Assembly (NCBI RefSeq): GCF_014639875.1
Contig: NZ_BMGD01000006.1
Span: forward strand, 124,001 to 188,000
Length of the DNA stretch: 64,000 nucleotides
From: Blastomonas aquatica
GTDB lineage: Bacteria; Pseudomonadota; Alphaproteobacteria; Sphingomonadales; Sphingomonadaceae
Direction of reading: 5' to 3'
Below the pieces are notes generated by a model. The model saw nothing but the letters and a program-made list of their open reading frames with translations. It searched no databases and was not told where the DNA came from. This document shows positions 19,642 to 29,370 of the stretch, piece after piece. A program made the translations under genes and the position numbers. Within the stretch, counting starts at the first letter, position 1, and every line of letters begins with the position of its first letter.

Positions 19642-19669
19642 CCTTAACTGCGAATCCTCGCGCGGTCAA
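19642..19669 (-). promoter_or_regulatory. possible sigma-70-like promoter of the rpsL operon
   Basis: On the minus strand TTGACC (19669-19664) is followed 16 bp later by TTAAGG (19647-19642), or 17 bp later by TAAGGG. The -35 is good, the -10 poor. It lies about 180 bp upstream of the rpsL start and its -35 overlaps the stop codon of the HD-GYP gene. Tentative. Confidence 0.3.
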
Positions 19670-20922
19670 GCCGCAGCGGACAATGGAGCCGCCTTTGACA
19701 GGATCGTGTTGCGCATACGGGACCATTCTTCAAAGTGCCAGAACTCGGGCCGTTCGGTGCCCAGGATCTGCACACCGCGATCAGGCACAACCGTGATTTC
19801 CTCCGGCGTCAGTTCCTGAAGCCTTGATGTGCAATAGAACGGCAGGACCCGGACCCCAGCGGGATCCTGGGCACAATTATCGACCACCAGCGCCAGCCGG
19901 TGATCGTTCAATCGCACCAGCCCGCCTGCCGGATACAGCCCCAGGCTGTTGATGAAGACCTGCATCAGCCGCTCGTCGAAGTGCCCCTCCCATTGCATCA
20001 TGCGTCCCAGCGCGGTGCATGGGGTCCAGGGGTCCTTGTAAGGGCGATTCGATGTTACGGCGTCATAGACATCGCAGATCGCGCCCATGCGCGCGGCCAT
20101 GCTGATTTCGCTGCCCTTGAGACCGAACGGATAACCCGACCCATCCATCTTCTCATGATGATGCAGGCACACATCGCGGGCGATATCGGGAATATCGCGA
20201 TTGTTGCCGATCAGCGCATGTCCGCGCTCCGGGTGGCTGCGGATCGTCGTCATTTCATCGGCGGTCAGGCGCTCGGTCTTGTCGAGAATCATCTGCGGCA
20301 CCGCCATCTTGCCGAGGTCGTGCAGCAGCCCTGCCACTCCCATCGACCGGATAGTTTCGTCGTCCAGATCGAGCTTGCGCGCAAAGTTGATCATCAACGT
20401 GCACACCGCAAGCGAGTGCATATAGGTGTATTCGTCCTTGGTCTTCAACTGGACCAGGCTGATCAGCGCCTTGCTGTTGCGCTCGACCGATTCGCGGATT
20501 TCATCGATCAGCGGCAGCACCTCGGGCAACTTCACCGCCTGCCCCAGCCGCGCCGATTCAAACATCGCGCCGACCTGCTGCTTCGATTTCTCGACGATCC
20601 GGACGGCCCGGCGGGTTTCCTGACGAAAACTGGTTTTGCGCGGCAGCGGCCTGGACGAAGCGTAGCGACTGGTGACCAAAACAGCCTTGCGCTGATAATC
20701 AGGTGTAGTGGCGACCGTCGGAGGCTCCGGTTCTGCCGGCGCGGCCCCGCGCTCGCTGTCGATGATCACCGCCGAGACATTGCTCGCGCGGATCTTGAGC
20801 ACGTCGCCCTGATCGACCAGCAGGAATTTTTTGCGCCAGAACGGATGATCGAACCACGAGCCGACAAAGCCGTGGATGAACATGCCCGCCTTCACCTCGG
20901 CCGGTTTGATATGCTTCAACAA
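19666..20922 (-). CDS. HD-GYP domain c-di-GMP phosphodiesterase
   Basis: About 418 aa. Residues ~1-130 form the DUF3391-type N-terminal region (KHIKPAEVKAGMFIHGFVGS then SWFDHPFWRKKFLL); the HD-GYP domain follows with HDLGKMAVPQMILDKTE, a HPERGH motif and HHHEKMDGSGYPFGL, so both the metal-binding HD and the GYP signatures are intact. Likely hydrolyses cyclic di-GMP in the cytoplasm. No ATG fits the conserved start: the family start corresponds to TTG at 20922 (giving MLKHIKPAEV) with GGTGGCGGG just upstream; a GTG at 21018 would add 32 unconserved residues. It lies immediately upstream of the str operon. Confidence 0.85.
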   Translation of the reverse strand: MLKHIKPAEVKAGMFIHGFVGSWFDHPFWRKKFLLVDQGDVLKIRASNVSAVIIDSERGAAPAEPEPPTVATTPDYQRKAVLVTSRYASSRPLPRKTSFRQETRRAVRIVEKSKQQVGAMFESARLGQAVKLPEVLPLIDEIRESVERNSKALISLVQLKTKDEYTYMHSLAVCTLMINFARKLDLDDETIRSMGVAGLLHDLGKMAVPQMILDKTERLTADEMTTIRSHPERGHALIGNNRDIPDIARDVCLHHHEKMDGSGYPFGLKGSEISMAARMGAICDVYDAVTSNRPYKDPWTPCTALGRMMQWEGHFDERLMQVFINSLGLYPAGGLVRLNDHRLALVVDNCAQDPAGVRVLPFYCTSRLQELTPEEITVVPDRGVQILGTERPEFWHFEEWSRMRNTILSKAAPLSAAA

Positions 20923-21112
20923 CAGCCCGCCACCCGTCCATCGTCTGGCGCCGGGCCATCTTTGTTTGCAGTGTCGTTCACTGATGCCCCCCGGCTTACA
21001 TACAATCGTTTTCGACACCGGTATCAGACATAAACATTAATGGCTGGTAAGCTCGCGACCGCCGCCAGAAAATGTTACAAAATGGCACTATTGCGCCAAA
21101 TGTTGGCAACGA

Positions 21113-22615
21113 TCAGCCAAGCGCCTTCTTCAGCAGCTCGTTAACCATCTGCGGATTGGCCTTGCCCTGCATTGCCTTCATCGTCTGACCGACAAAGAAC
21201 CCGAACAAGGCCTCCTTGCCGCCACGATACTGCTCGACCTTGTCAGCGTTGTCAGCGAGAACCTTGGCGATCGCGGCATCGATGGCGCCGGTATCGGACG
21301 TCTGCTTGAGGCCGCGCGCCTCGACGATTGCGCCTGCCCCCTCGCCGGTTTCGAGCATGATCTCGAACACCTGCTTGGCGATGGTCCCCGAAATCGTACC
21401 GCCTGCAACCAGAGCCAGGAGCTCGGCGCCTGCGGCCGGGCTGACCGGGCTATCGTCGATCGTCTTGGCCATGCGGTTCAACGCGCCGTAGAGCTCGGAC
21501 AGCAGCCAGTTCGCCGCAGCCTTGGCGACTTCGGCTTCGGGCTTGCCCTGCGCCTTGGCGCTTTCGGTGAGCAGCGCCTCGAACCAGCGCGCAGTTTCCG
21601 CCTCGGCGGTCAGTACCGCAGCGTTGTACGCAGACAGGCCCAGCTCGCTCTCGTACCGCTTGCGCTTGGCATCGGGCAGTTCGGGCAGCGATGCCTTGCA
21701 GGCGTCAAGGAACGTGTCATCGAGCTCGAGCGGCAGGAGATCGGGATCGGGGAAGTAGCGATAATCATGCGCATCTTCCTTCGACCGCATCGAGCGGGTC
21801 TCGTTCTTGTCGGGATCGTACAGCCGCGTTTCCTGCACAATGGTGCCGCCGCTTTCGATCACGTCGACCTGACGGCTGGCTTCATGCTCGATCGTCGCCA
21901 TCACATAGCGTACCGAGTTGACGTTCTTGGTCTCGGTGCGGGTGCCGAATTCGTCGCCGGGCTTGCGCACAGAAACGTTGACATCGGCGCGCATCGAGCC
22001 TTCTTCCATGTTGCCGTCGCACGAGCCGACATAGCGCAGGATCGAGCGCAATTTCTTGAGATACGCCCCGGCCTCTGCGGGCGAGCGCATGTCGGGCCGC
22101 GATACGATCTCCATCAGCGCGACTCCGCAGCGGTTGAGATCGACATACGACATCGTCGGGTGCTGATCATGCATCAGCTTGCCCGCGTCCTGCTCGAGAT
22201 GCAGCCGTTCGATGCCGATCGTCTTGGTGTGCGCGTCAGGGTTCTTTTCGTCGAGGCTGATCTCGATCGCGCCTTCGCCGACGATCGGATGGTAGAGCTG
22301 GCTGATCTGATACCCCTGCGGCAGATCGGCGTAGAAATAATTCTTCCGATCGAACCGCGAGTAACGGTTGATCTGCGCGTTCAAGGCCATGCCGGTGCGT
22401 ACCGCCTGGCGGACGCATTCGCCATTGGGCACCGGAAGCATGCCGGGCATCGCAGCATCGACGAGGCTCACCTGCGCATTGGGCTCTGCCCCAAAGGTGG
22501 TCGCCGCGCCCGAAAACAATTTGGCGTTGCTGGTCACCTGCGCATGCACCTCAAGGCCGATCACGACCTCCCACTCACCGGTGGCGCCCTGGATACGATA
22601 GGTTGATTCGGTCAT
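21113..22615 (-). CDS. gatB: Asp/Glu-tRNA amidotransferase subunit B
   Basis: 500 aa from the ATG at 22615 ([20 protein letters not shown]). GatB activates the mischarged Glu-tRNA(Gln) or Asp-tRNA(Asn) by phosphorylation before amidation. Diagnostic: [60 protein letters not shown] and the C-terminal YqeY-like tail ending [14 protein letters not shown]. It starts 2 bp after the gatA stop codon. Confidence 0.97.
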   Translation of the reverse strand: MTESTYRIQGATGEWEVVIGLEVHAQVTSNAKLFSGAATTFGAEPNAQVSLVDAAMPGMLPVPNGECVRQAVRTGMALNAQINRYSRFDRKNYFYADLPQGYQISQLYHPIVGEGAIEISLDEKNPDAHTKTIGIERLHLEQDAGKLMHDQHPTMSYVDLNRCGVALMEIVSRPDMRSPAEAGAYLKKLRSILRYVGSCDGNMEEGSMRADVNVSVRKPGDEFGTRTETKNVNSVRYVMATIEHEASRQVDVIESGGTIVQETRLYDPDKNETRSMRSKEDAHDYRYFPDPDLLPLELDDTFLDACKASLPELPDAKRKRYESELGLSAYNAAVLTAEAETARWFEALLTESAKAQGKPEAEVAKAAANWLLSELYGALNRMAKTIDDSPVSPAAGAELLALVAGGTISGTIAKQVFEIMLETGEGAGAIVEARGLKQTSDTGAIDAAIAKVLADNADKVEQYRGGKEALFGFFVGQTMKAMQGKANPQMVNELLKKALG

Positions 22616-22617
22616 TG

Positions 22618-24102
22618 TCACCACCACTGTGCCGGGCGCGCGGTAAAGCCCGCGCGTTCTTCGATTGCCAGACCTGCGTTCAGCACGCCCTGCTCGTCGA
22701 GCGGCTTGCCGATGATCTGCAGGCCAAGCGGCAGGCCCTGGCTGTCGAGACCGCCGGGGACAGACATGGCCGGCAATCCGGCAAGCGAGGCGGGAACTGC
22801 GAACACATCGTTGAGATACATCGCGATCGGATCGTCCGATTCCTGGCCGAGCGCGAACGCAGCGCTGGGAGCGGTCGGCGCGAGCAGCAGGTCGCAACTG
22901 TCCCAAACCCGCTCGAAATCGCGCGCGATCAACGTCCGCACTTTCTGCGCCTGGGTATAATAGGCGTCGTAGAAACCCGCCGACAGCACATAGGTGCCGA
23001 TCATGATCCGGCGTTTGACCTCATGGCCAAAGCCCGCAGCGCGGGTCGCGGCGTACATGTCCTGCAATCCTGCGCCATCGGGCAGGTTGCGCTGGCCATA
23101 GCGCACGCCATCATAGCGCGCGAGGTTCGACGAGGCTTCGGCAGGTGCGATTATATAATAGGCCGGTAACGCATGCCGGGTGTGCGGGAGCGACACATCG
23201 ACGATCTCGGCGCCCGCATCGCGCAGCCATTCGATACCCTTGTCCCAGACGGCAGCCACTTCGGCATCCATGCCATCGAGACGATATTCCTTCGGGATAC
23301 CAACGCGCTTGCCCGTCAGATTGCTCGAGAGGCCCGCTTCCCAATGCGGCACGGGCAGGTCGAGCGAGGTCGAATCCTTGGGATCGAAGCCGCTCATCGC
23401 CTCGAGCATGATCGCGCAATCGCGCACGTCGCGCGCCATCGGCCCTGCCTGATCGAGCGACGAGGCAAAGGCGATGACGCCCCAGCGCGAACAGCGGCCA
23501 TAAGTCGGCTTGATACCCGAGATACCGGTGAAGGCCGCAGGCTGGCGGATTGATCCACCGGTATCGGTGCCGGTCGCGCCGGGGCACAGCCGCGCCGAAA
23601 CCGCCGCCGCGCTACCGCCCGAAGAGCCGCCGGGAGCCAGCGCTGCATTGCCGCCATCGTTGCGCCGCCAGGGCGAGATCACGTTGCCGAACGCGCTGGT
23701 CTCGTTCGATGACCCCATCGCGAACTGGTCCATGTTGAGCTTGCCCAGCATGCCAGCGCCTGCATCCCACAATTTCTGGCTGACGGTCGATTCGTAGGTC
23801 GGCTTGAAGCCATTGAGAATCTTGCTCGCCGAGCGCGCCTCGACGCCGACCGTACAGAACAAATCCTTCATGCCGATCGGCACGCCCGCCATGATCGGCA
23901 GGTCCTCGCCCGCGGCGCGCTTGGCGTCGATCGCATCGGCCGCGGCGAGCGCATGCTCGGGCGTATCGATCAGGAACGCGTTGAGCGCCTTGGCCGCAGC
24001 GACGTTGGCGTTGAAGGCGGTCGCCACTTCGCGCGCGCTGAAGGTGCCAGCGCGCACGCCGTTGCGGATGTCGGCGATGCCGAGGTCGGTCAGGTCGGTC
24101 AT
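22618..24102 (-). CDS. gatA: Asp/Glu-tRNA amidotransferase subunit A
   Basis: 494 aa. The amidase subunit, which releases ammonia from glutamine for GatB. The amidase-signature Ser-cisSer-Lys triad can be placed in [12 protein letters not shown] (Lys), [13 protein letters not shown] (cis-Ser) and [19 protein letters not shown] (nucleophilic Ser). Followed 2 bp later by gatB; gatC lies 119 bp upstream, with a hairpin in the gap. Confidence 0.97.
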   Translation of the reverse strand: MTDLTDLGIADIRNGVRAGTFSAREVATAFNANVAAAKALNAFLIDTPEHALAAADAIDAKRAAGEDLPIMAGVPIGMKDLFCTVGVEARSASKILNGFKPTYESTVSQKLWDAGAGMLGKLNMDQFAMGSSNETSAFGNVISPWRRNDGGNAALAPGGSSGGSAAAVSARLCPGATGTDTGGSIRQPAAFTGISGIKPTYGRCSRWGVIAFASSLDQAGPMARDVRDCAIMLEAMSGFDPKDSTSLDLPVPHWEAGLSSNLTGKRVGIPKEYRLDGMDAEVAAVWDKGIEWLRDAGAEIVDVSLPHTRHALPAYYIIAPAEASSNLARYDGVRYGQRNLPDGAGLQDMYAATRAAGFGHEVKRRIMIGTYVLSAGFYDAYYTQAQKVRTLIARDFERVWDSCDLLLAPTAPSAAFALGQESDDPIAMYLNDVFAVPASLAGLPAMSVPGGLDSQGLPLGLQIIGKPLDEQGVLNAGLAIEERAGFTARPAQWW

Positions 24103-24161
24103 TCAATATGCTCCGGGGCGTACGACGCCTGAAACGTCAACGCTTGCTGCTTTTGTTCTGG

Positions 24162-24198
24162 ATCCCGGATCGTACGCGGCTGCGCCGCTGTCCGGGAT
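24162..24198. repeat. inverted repeat between gatC and gatA
   Basis: ATCCCGGA (24162-24169) pairs with TCCGGGAT (24191-24198), and GCGGC (24176-24180) with GCCGC (24184-24188) inside it, forming a two-part hairpin in the 119-bp gatC-gatA gap. No U-tract follows on either strand. Probably an extragenic palindromic element that leaves the operon readable. Confidence 0.5.
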
Positions 24199-24221
24199 GA
24201 TCGAGTGAAATCCTGCGGATT

Positions 24222-24509
24222 TCATTCGATCACTTTCGGCACGCCGAAAAACCCGTGCTCGGCAGCGGGCGCATTGGCCAGCACCTTGTCGCGGATGTCG
24301 CCGTCGGTGACGACATCGTCGCGCAAACGCAGCACGTTGGGTATCACCGCGGTCATCGGTTCGACGCCGGTGACATCGACCTCGCCCAATTGCTCCACCC
24401 AGCCCAGAATGCCGTTGAATTCGGGGACCATAGCCTCGATCTCGTCATCGCTCATCGCGATGCGGGCCAGGCTGGCGATTTTTTTGACGGTTTTGCTATC
24501 TACTGACAT
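24222..24509 (-). CDS. gatC: Asp/Glu-tRNA amidotransferase subunit C
   Basis: 95 aa from the ATG at 24509 ([20 protein letters not shown]), normal for GatC, a belt-like protein that holds GatA and GatB together. Conserved: [40 protein letters not shown], and the C-terminal [11 protein letters not shown]. First gene of gatCAB; divergent from the DUF3089 gene with a 135-bp intergenic region. Confidence 0.96.
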   Translation of the reverse strand: MSVDSKTVKKIASLARIAMSDDEIEAMVPEFNGILGWVEQLGEVDVTGVEPMTAVIPNVLRLRDDVVTDGDIRDKVLANAPAAEHGFFGVPKVIE

Positions 24510-24644
24510 AGCCTGATCGGCTAGCACCCACCTGCCCGGCCTTCAAGCGGGCAAATGCTGCGGCTGCGTTATCGATGCTGTGATCAAACACCGCTGGCAG
24601 TGGCCGGGGCTCGCCCCTATATGCGCGGTTCGACTGGCCGCGCG

Positions 24645-25790
24645 ATGGCCCGTCCCCGCCTGCCCCGGAGACAGTTTTTGGCCCGTAAGTTTCTGTATCT
24701 GATCGCGACGATCGTCTTCATTCTGGTTGCCGTCTTCGCTGCTTACCGCCTGTTTCCGCAGCAGATTTTCGCCGCTGCATTCGTTCCTTCGACCGAATTC
24801 GTCGCACCCGAGACGGTGAAAATGAGCGCCTATGCCGATCAGGAGATGTGGTTCTCCCGCCCCGAAATCACCGGTGCCGCCAACCCGTCGCTGTGGACGC
24901 CAGAGGGTTTCGCGCCCACCGCAGCGCCCAAGGTCGCTGTGTTCTACATCCACCCGACATCGTATATGAAACGCGAATTCTGGAACGCGCCGCTGGGTGA
25001 CAAGGAATCGCAGGACCGGGCGCGGATCTTCTTGCGCAGCCAGGCCAGCGTGTTCAACGGCATCGGCGAGGTCTGGGCGCCGCGCTATCGCCAGGCCGCA
25101 ATCGGCGCCTTCCTGACCGACAAGCCCGAAGCGCAGATGGCCTTCGACGCGGCGTATTCGGATGTGCTGGCGGCCTTTGACGAATTTCTTGAAGAAATCC
25201 CCGCGGACATGCCGATCATCATCGCCGGGCACAGCCAGGGCGCGCTGCATCTGACCACGCTGATGCGCCAGCGCGTCGTGACCCGCCCGCTCGCCGACCG
25301 GATCGTCGCAGCCTATGTCGTCGGCTGGCCGGTTTCGCTGACCACCGATCTGCTGGCACTGGGCCTGCCCGCGTGCAGCGATCCTGAGCAGACGGGCTGC
25401 ATGCTATCGTGGCAGAGCTTCGGCGAACCGGCCGAGCCCAACCTGATCCTCTCGGTCTATGACATCAGCATCGGGTTCAACGGCGAGCTTCGCGGCACAT
25501 CGCCGATGCTGTGCGTCAACCCGCTCACCGGGGTGATGGGCGACGAGGCGGCTGCCGACGCGAATATCGGCACGCTGGTTCCCAATGACGCGCTCACCGA
25601 TGGCGTCATCACCCCCGCGATCGTGCCCGCGCGCTGCGATGAGCGCGGTTTGCTGCTGCTGGGTGGAGAGCCGCAGATGGGCAATTACGTGCTGCCCGGC
25701 AACAATTATCACGTGTATGATTATCCGCTGTTCTGGGCGAATATCCGCGCGGATGCCGAGCGGAGGGTCGCGGCATTTCTGGCGCGCTGA
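24645..25790 (+). CDS. DUF3089 alpha/beta-hydrolase-like protein, membrane-anchored
   Basis: About 381 aa from the ATG at 24645 ([20 protein letters not shown]); earlier in-frame starts at 24555 and 24621 are possible. A single N-terminal hydrophobic segment ([19 protein letters not shown]) suggests an anchor or uncleaved signal with the body in the periplasm. The body has [17 protein letters not shown] and the nucleophile elbow [15 protein letters not shown] (GHSQG), and ends [20 protein letters not shown], all matching DUF3089. Substrate unknown. Its last 4 bases overlap the proposed CTG start of ruvX. Confidence 0.85.
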   Translation: MARPRLPRRQFLARKFLYLIATIVFILVAVFAAYRLFPQQIFAAAFVPSTEFVAPETVKMSAYADQEMWFSRPEITGAANPSLWTPEGFAPTAAPKVAVFYIHPTSYMKREFWNAPLGDKESQDRARIFLRSQASVFNGIGEVWAPRYRQAAIGAFLTDKPEAQMAFDAAYSDVLAAFDEFLEEIPADMPIIIAGHSQGALHLTTLMRQRVVTRPLADRIVAAYVVGWPVSLTTDLLALGLPACSDPEQTGCMLSWQSFGEPAEPNLILSVYDISIGFNGELRGTSPMLCVNPLTGVMGDEAAADANIGTLVPNDALTDGVITPAIVPARCDERGLLLLGGEPQMGNYVLPGNNYHVYDYPLFWANIRADAERRVAAFLAR

Positions 25791-26245
25791 TCACGACGAA
25801 ACCTGCGGAATTCCGCGAGGCGCTGCCCGATGGCGGACGGCTGATCGGGCTCGATGTCGGCAGCAAGACCATCGGCACCGCGTTCTGCGATGCCGGGTGG
25901 ATCTTTGCGACCGCCGCCAAGACGATCAAGCGTGCCAAGTTCAGCAAGGACAAGGAACAGATCGAGCAATTGGTGCGCGATCAGTTCATCGTCGGGCTGG
26001 TGATCGGGCTGCCGCTCAACATGGACAGCACCGACAGCCCGCAGACGCAAAGCGTGCGTGCCTTTGCGCGCAACATCTCGGTGCTGGGCCTGCCGATCCT
26101 GCTGCAGGACGAACGCTGGTCGACCCAGGCAGTGGAGCGCGCGCTGATCGACGCCGACGTCAGCCGCGCCAAGCGCGCCGAGCGAGTCGATTCGGCGGCC
26201 GCAGCCTTCATCCTGCAGGGCGCGATCGATTCGCTGGTAGGTTGA
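25787..26245 (+). CDS. ruvX: Holliday junction resolvase-like RuvX/YqgF with non-canonical start codon
   Basis: About 152 aa if started at CTG 25787, 4-nt overlap with the DUF3089 stop. The RNase H-like fold is complete: [19 protein letters not shown] with the first catalytic Asp, [37 protein letters not shown] and [16 protein letters not shown] with the last Asp. RuvX is implicated in 16S rRNA 5' maturation and Holliday junction processing. In this frame there is a stop at 25718 and no ATG, GTG or TTG before 25970, which lies beyond the first catalytic motif. So initiation must use CTG (25787), ATT (25775) or another rare codon, unless the sequence has an error. Confidence 0.88.
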   Translation: MITTKPAEFREALPDGGRLIGLDVGSKTIGTAFCDAGWIFATAAKTIKRAKFSKDKEQIEQLVRDQFIVGLVIGLPLNMDSTDSPQTQSVRAFARNISVLGLPILLQDERWSTQAVERALIDADVSRAKRAERVDSAAAAFILQGAIDSLVG

Positions 26246-26282
26246 TAGGCGTGCGCTTCAGATCAAGCCTCAGCGCAGAAAA

Positions 26283-26561
26283 TCACCGGAAGTTATCAGC
26301 ATAGGCCTGGATTTTCAGGCGGCGCGGAGGTGTCGTTTCGATCCGCGCTTCAATGCCGTATTTGTCGGCATAGGCTTTGGCCGCATCCGCATCCGGGAAA
26401 CGCAGGCTGATCTGCTGGCGCGTATCGCCAGACCCCGCCCAACCGGTCAGCGGATCAGGCTTCTTCGCCTCGGCTGGCTCGAACTCGAGCACCCACAGAT
26501 CGGTGAGCGCGCGGCCCGACTGCATGGGGTTCTTGGTGCGCTGAAAAATGCGTGCGGCCAT
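26283..26561 (-). CDS. NDUFS4-like ETC complex I accessory subunit
   Basis: 92 aa from the ATG at 26561 (MAARIFQRTKNPMQSGRALT). The domain 'ETC complex I subunit conserved region' (mitochondrial NDUFS4/18-kDa homologue) is recognisable from RIFQRTKNPMQSG, WVLEFEP, DPLTGWAGSGDTRQQISLRF and the tail AYADKYGIEARIETTPPRR. In alphaproteobacteria this protein binds NADH dehydrogenase at the inner membrane. It is isolated here from nuo genes and converges with ruvX (37 bp between stop codons). Confidence 0.9.
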   Translation of the reverse strand: MAARIFQRTKNPMQSGRALTDLWVLEFEPAEAKKPDPLTGWAGSGDTRQQISLRFPDADAAKAYADKYGIEARIETTPPRRLKIQAYADNFR

Positions 26562-26658
26562 TGGTTGTCGTCCCGGGAAATCTGTTTCGCTGCCCATGCT
26601 ACAAGGCGCAGGGGCGGGTCAAGCACGGTGTGGGTGGATGGGGTGCTCTCTCCCCTCC

Positions 26659-26736
26659 CCGTTTTCCGGCGAAAGCCGGAATCCAGAGCGGCTGCAGCGC
26701 AACATCGCCCCTGGGCTCCGGCTTTCGCTGGAGAAC
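26659..26736. repeat. extragenic repeat, copy 1
   Basis: About 78 bp beginning CCGTTTTCCGGCGAAAGCCG and ending CTCCGGCTTTCGCTGGAGAAC, with inner hairpin arms CCGGCGAAAGCCGG and an outer pairing of TTCCGGCGAAAG with CTTTCGCTGGAG. The central part contains GCTGCAG and GCCCCTGGGCTCC. A second copy is at 35889-35967. Lies between the NDUFS4-like gene and hrpB. Confidence 0.75.
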
Positions 26737-26768
26737 GGAATCAGCTTTGAGCCTCTCCCACGCGCCGT

Positions 26769-29210
26769 TCAAATCCCCTGGCGCTTCTTCGTCGCCAGGC
26801 TCGCCGCCGCCTCCCAAGGCGCATCGGGCCAGTGATGGCGCGGGTACCGGCCGCGCATGTCCTTGGCGACGTCGCGCCAGCTGCCGCGCCAGAAGCCGGG
26901 CAGATCGCGGGTGGTCTGGATCGGGCGACCTGCAGGCGAGGTCAGCGAGAGCACAAGCGGGATGCGGTCCCGCCCCACCACCGGGTGATCGTCGAGCCCA
27001 TAAAGCGCCTGCACGCGCAACTCGACGGTCGGCCCTGCGGTGGCGGAATAGTCGATGGCGTGGCGGGTGCCTGCGGGACTGGCGAACTCCGGCGGCGCTA
27101 CCCGGTCGATCGTCTGCGCCATATCCCAGCCGAGCAGGCCCTGCAGCGCGTTGTGCAGATTCCCCGGTGTCGCCGCTGCCAGCGAGCGGTGCCCGGCAAG
27201 CACAGGCGCGAGCCAGTCCTCAAGGCTCGCGAGCAGCGTGGTGTCGTCGAGCACTGCGATCCCGGCGAACCTTGCCCGCTGCCGCAAGGCGTGCGCCTTG
27301 TCGCCCCAGTGAAGCAGGTCCAGCCCATGTTCGCGCACCCCGCCGATCAGCGCAGCGCACAACGCCTCGGGCGAAGGCGCAGGGTCAGGCCCGCTCGCCA
27401 GCCGGATGGCGCCGAGCCTGCGTTCGAGCCGGGCCTCGGCGCGGCGTTCTGCGAGCGCAAAGTTGCAGCGGCTCACCCGTTCGATTCGCGCCAGGAGATG
27501 CGTTTCGACATCGGCCGGATCGAGCGCCATCGCGCCCAATATGCGGGCATCGGCGGCTTTGCCCTGCACCTCGCCAATCGCCAGCCAATCAGCGGTGATC
27601 AGCGATGACGCAGAATCGAGCCGAAAGCTGCGCCCGCCCGCGCTGGCCCAGGCCTCGCCCGTTGCATCGCGGCGCTTGGCCACCCGATCAGGAAACGCCA
27701 GCGTCAACAGGATCGCAGGCGGAAGGTCGGCAGCTTGCACTTCGCGTACCTGTCGCTCTCCAAGTTGCGCCCAACGCTGCGCGAGCTTGCGTGACTTGGA
27801 CGCCCGCTCTCCCCGGTCGGAACGCCAGCGCATCAGCCGCGCATCGAGATCCTCGCCCTGCCCGCCCAGCCCACGCTCCTGGCACAGCAAGGCAATCTCC
27901 GCCGCCAGCAAGGCGACGCCTGCACGCGCGCCGCACAGCACCATATGCGCCAGATGCGGCGGCAGCGGCAACGCGGCGATCGCGCGGCCATTCAGGGTGA
28001 TCGCGCCGCTACCATCCACCGCATCGAGCGCCTGCAGCCGCTTGCGCGCTTCGGCGAGCAGCGGCGCAGGCGGCGGATCGAGCCAGTTGAGCCGGAGCGG
28101 GTCGCTCTCTCCCCAGGCGGCGCATTGCAGCACCAGAGGTGCCAGATCACTGTCGAGGATCTCGGGCGGATCGAAGCGCGGCAGCCCCCCGGTCGCAGCC
28201 TCCTCCCAAAGCCGATAGGCGACGCCCGGCCCTTGGCGTGCGGCGCGGCCAGCACGCTGGGTCGCCGCCGCCTGGCTGGCGCGTTCGGTCACCAGACGGG
28301 TGGTGGCCGCGAGCGGATCGTAGCGCGCGCGCCGCGCCATGCCGCTGTCGACGACGATCCGCACGCCATCGATGGTCAGGCTGGTCTCGGCGATGCTGGT
28401 GGCGAGGATGACCTTGCGGCGACCATCGGGATCGCGCCGGATGGCCGCGCGCTGCTCGGGCGGGGTCAGCGTGCCGTGCAATGGCAGCACCGCGATGGCA
28501 TCGCCCAATCCGGCGAGCCGTTCCTGCGTCCGCGCGATCTCGGCGACCCCGGGGAAAAAGGCGAGCACATCCCCCTGCTCCTCACGCAGCGCGGTACGGA
28601 TCGCCTGCGCCATTGCATCTTCCAGCCGCTGTTCGCCGCGCCGCCCCAGATAGTGCAGGTCGAGCGGGTGCGAGCGGCCCTCGCTCTCGATCACCGGCGC
28701 ATCGCCCATCAGCCCGGAAAAGCGCGCGCCATCGAGCGTCGCCGACATCGCGAGCAGTTTCAGGTCGGGCCGGAACGCTCCCTGCGCCTCAAGCGCCAGC
28801 GCAAGGCCGAAATCGCTGTCGAGGCTGCGCTCGTGCACTTCGTCGAACAGCACCGCCGAGACCCCCACCAGCTCGGGATCGGCCTGGATGCGGTTGACGA
28901 AGATCCCTTCGGTGAGCACCAGCACGCGGGTTGCCGCACTGCTCTTGCTGTCCATCCGGGTGGCATAGCCGATCGTCTGGCCGACGGCCTCGCCCGCCAG
29001 TTCCGCCATCCGTTCGGCAGCGGCACGCGCGGCGAGGCGGCGTGGCGACAGCAGCAGGATCTGCCCGGTGCACCACGACTGGCCCAGCAAGGCCGGCGCG
29101 ACCGATGTGGTCTTGCCCGCGCCCGGTGGGGCGACGAGGACGGCGTTGGGGTCGGTCGCCAGCGCGGCGATCAAGTCCGGGAGGACGGCATGGATCGGGA
29201 GGTTAGCCAC
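26769..29210 (-). CDS. hrpB: ATP-dependent helicase HrpB
   Basis: 813 aa from GTG at 29210 (reads VANLPIHAVLPDLIAALATD), chosen because GGAGG lies 5-6 nt upstream; an ATG 16 codons earlier adds only basic residues. DExH-box helicase of the HrpB family, about 820 aa. Motif I LVAPPGAGKTTSVAP, Ia LLLSPRRLAARAAAERM, II FDEVHERSLDSDFG, III AMSATLDG, VI ATQRAGRAARQGPGVAYRLW. The C-terminal HrpB domain ends with RYPRHHWPDAPWEAAA. Physiological substrate is not established for most bacteria. Confidence 0.94.
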   Translation of the reverse strand: MANLPIHAVLPDLIAALATDPNAVLVAPPGAGKTTSVAPALLGQSWCTGQILLLSPRRLAARAAAERMAELAGEAVGQTIGYATRMDSKSSAATRVLVLTEGIFVNRIQADPELVGVSAVLFDEVHERSLDSDFGLALALEAQGAFRPDLKLLAMSATLDGARFSGLMGDAPVIESEGRSHPLDLHYLGRRGEQRLEDAMAQAIRTALREEQGDVLAFFPGVAEIARTQERLAGLGDAIAVLPLHGTLTPPEQRAAIRRDPDGRRKVILATSIAETSLTIDGVRIVVDSGMARRARYDPLAATTRLVTERASQAAATQRAGRAARQGPGVAYRLWEEAATGGLPRFDPPEILDSDLAPLVLQCAAWGESDPLRLNWLDPPPAPLLAEARKRLQALDAVDGSGAITLNGRAIAALPLPPHLAHMVLCGARAGVALLAAEIALLCQERGLGGQGEDLDARLMRWRSDRGERASKSRKLAQRWAQLGERQVREVQAADLPPAILLTLAFPDRVAKRRDATGEAWASAGGRSFRLDSASSLITADWLAIGEVQGKAADARILGAMALDPADVETHLLARIERVSRCNFALAERRAEARLERRLGAIRLASGPDPAPSPEALCAALIGGVREHGLDLLHWGDKAHALRQRARFAGIAVLDDTTLLASLEDWLAPVLAGHRSLAAATPGNLHNALQGLLGWDMAQTIDRVAPPEFASPAGTRHAIDYSATAGPTVELRVQALYGLDDHPVVGRDRIPLVLSLTSPAGRPIQTTRDLPGFWRGSWRDVAKDMRGRYPRHHWPDAPWEAAASLATKKRQGI

Positions 29211-29277
29211 GCTCGCCTCCGCTGTCCGTTTGTCCCGAGCCCTTCGGCTGGCTGGCAAGCCAGCCGCCCGGGATAAA

Positions 29278-29341
29278 CTTCCCGGCCATGCCGGGAAGTC
29301 GAGGGACGTACACGCTGCCGATTGCGGACACGTCCCTCGAC
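29278..29341. repeat. two perfect hairpins between MATE gene and hrpB
   Basis: CTTCCCGGC-CAT-GCCGGGAAG (29278-29298) is a perfect 9-bp hairpin. Next to it GTCGAGGGACGT (29298-29309) pairs with ACGTCCCTCGAC (29330-29341), a perfect 12-bp inverted repeat. A further GGCTGGC/GCCAGCC hairpin lies at about 29246-29265. The genes on both sides are on the minus strand; no U-tract follows, so these are extragenic palindromes rather than clean terminators. Confidence 0.65.
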
Positions 29342-29370
29342 TTCGCTCGGGAACTCGGGGAAGGTTGCAT

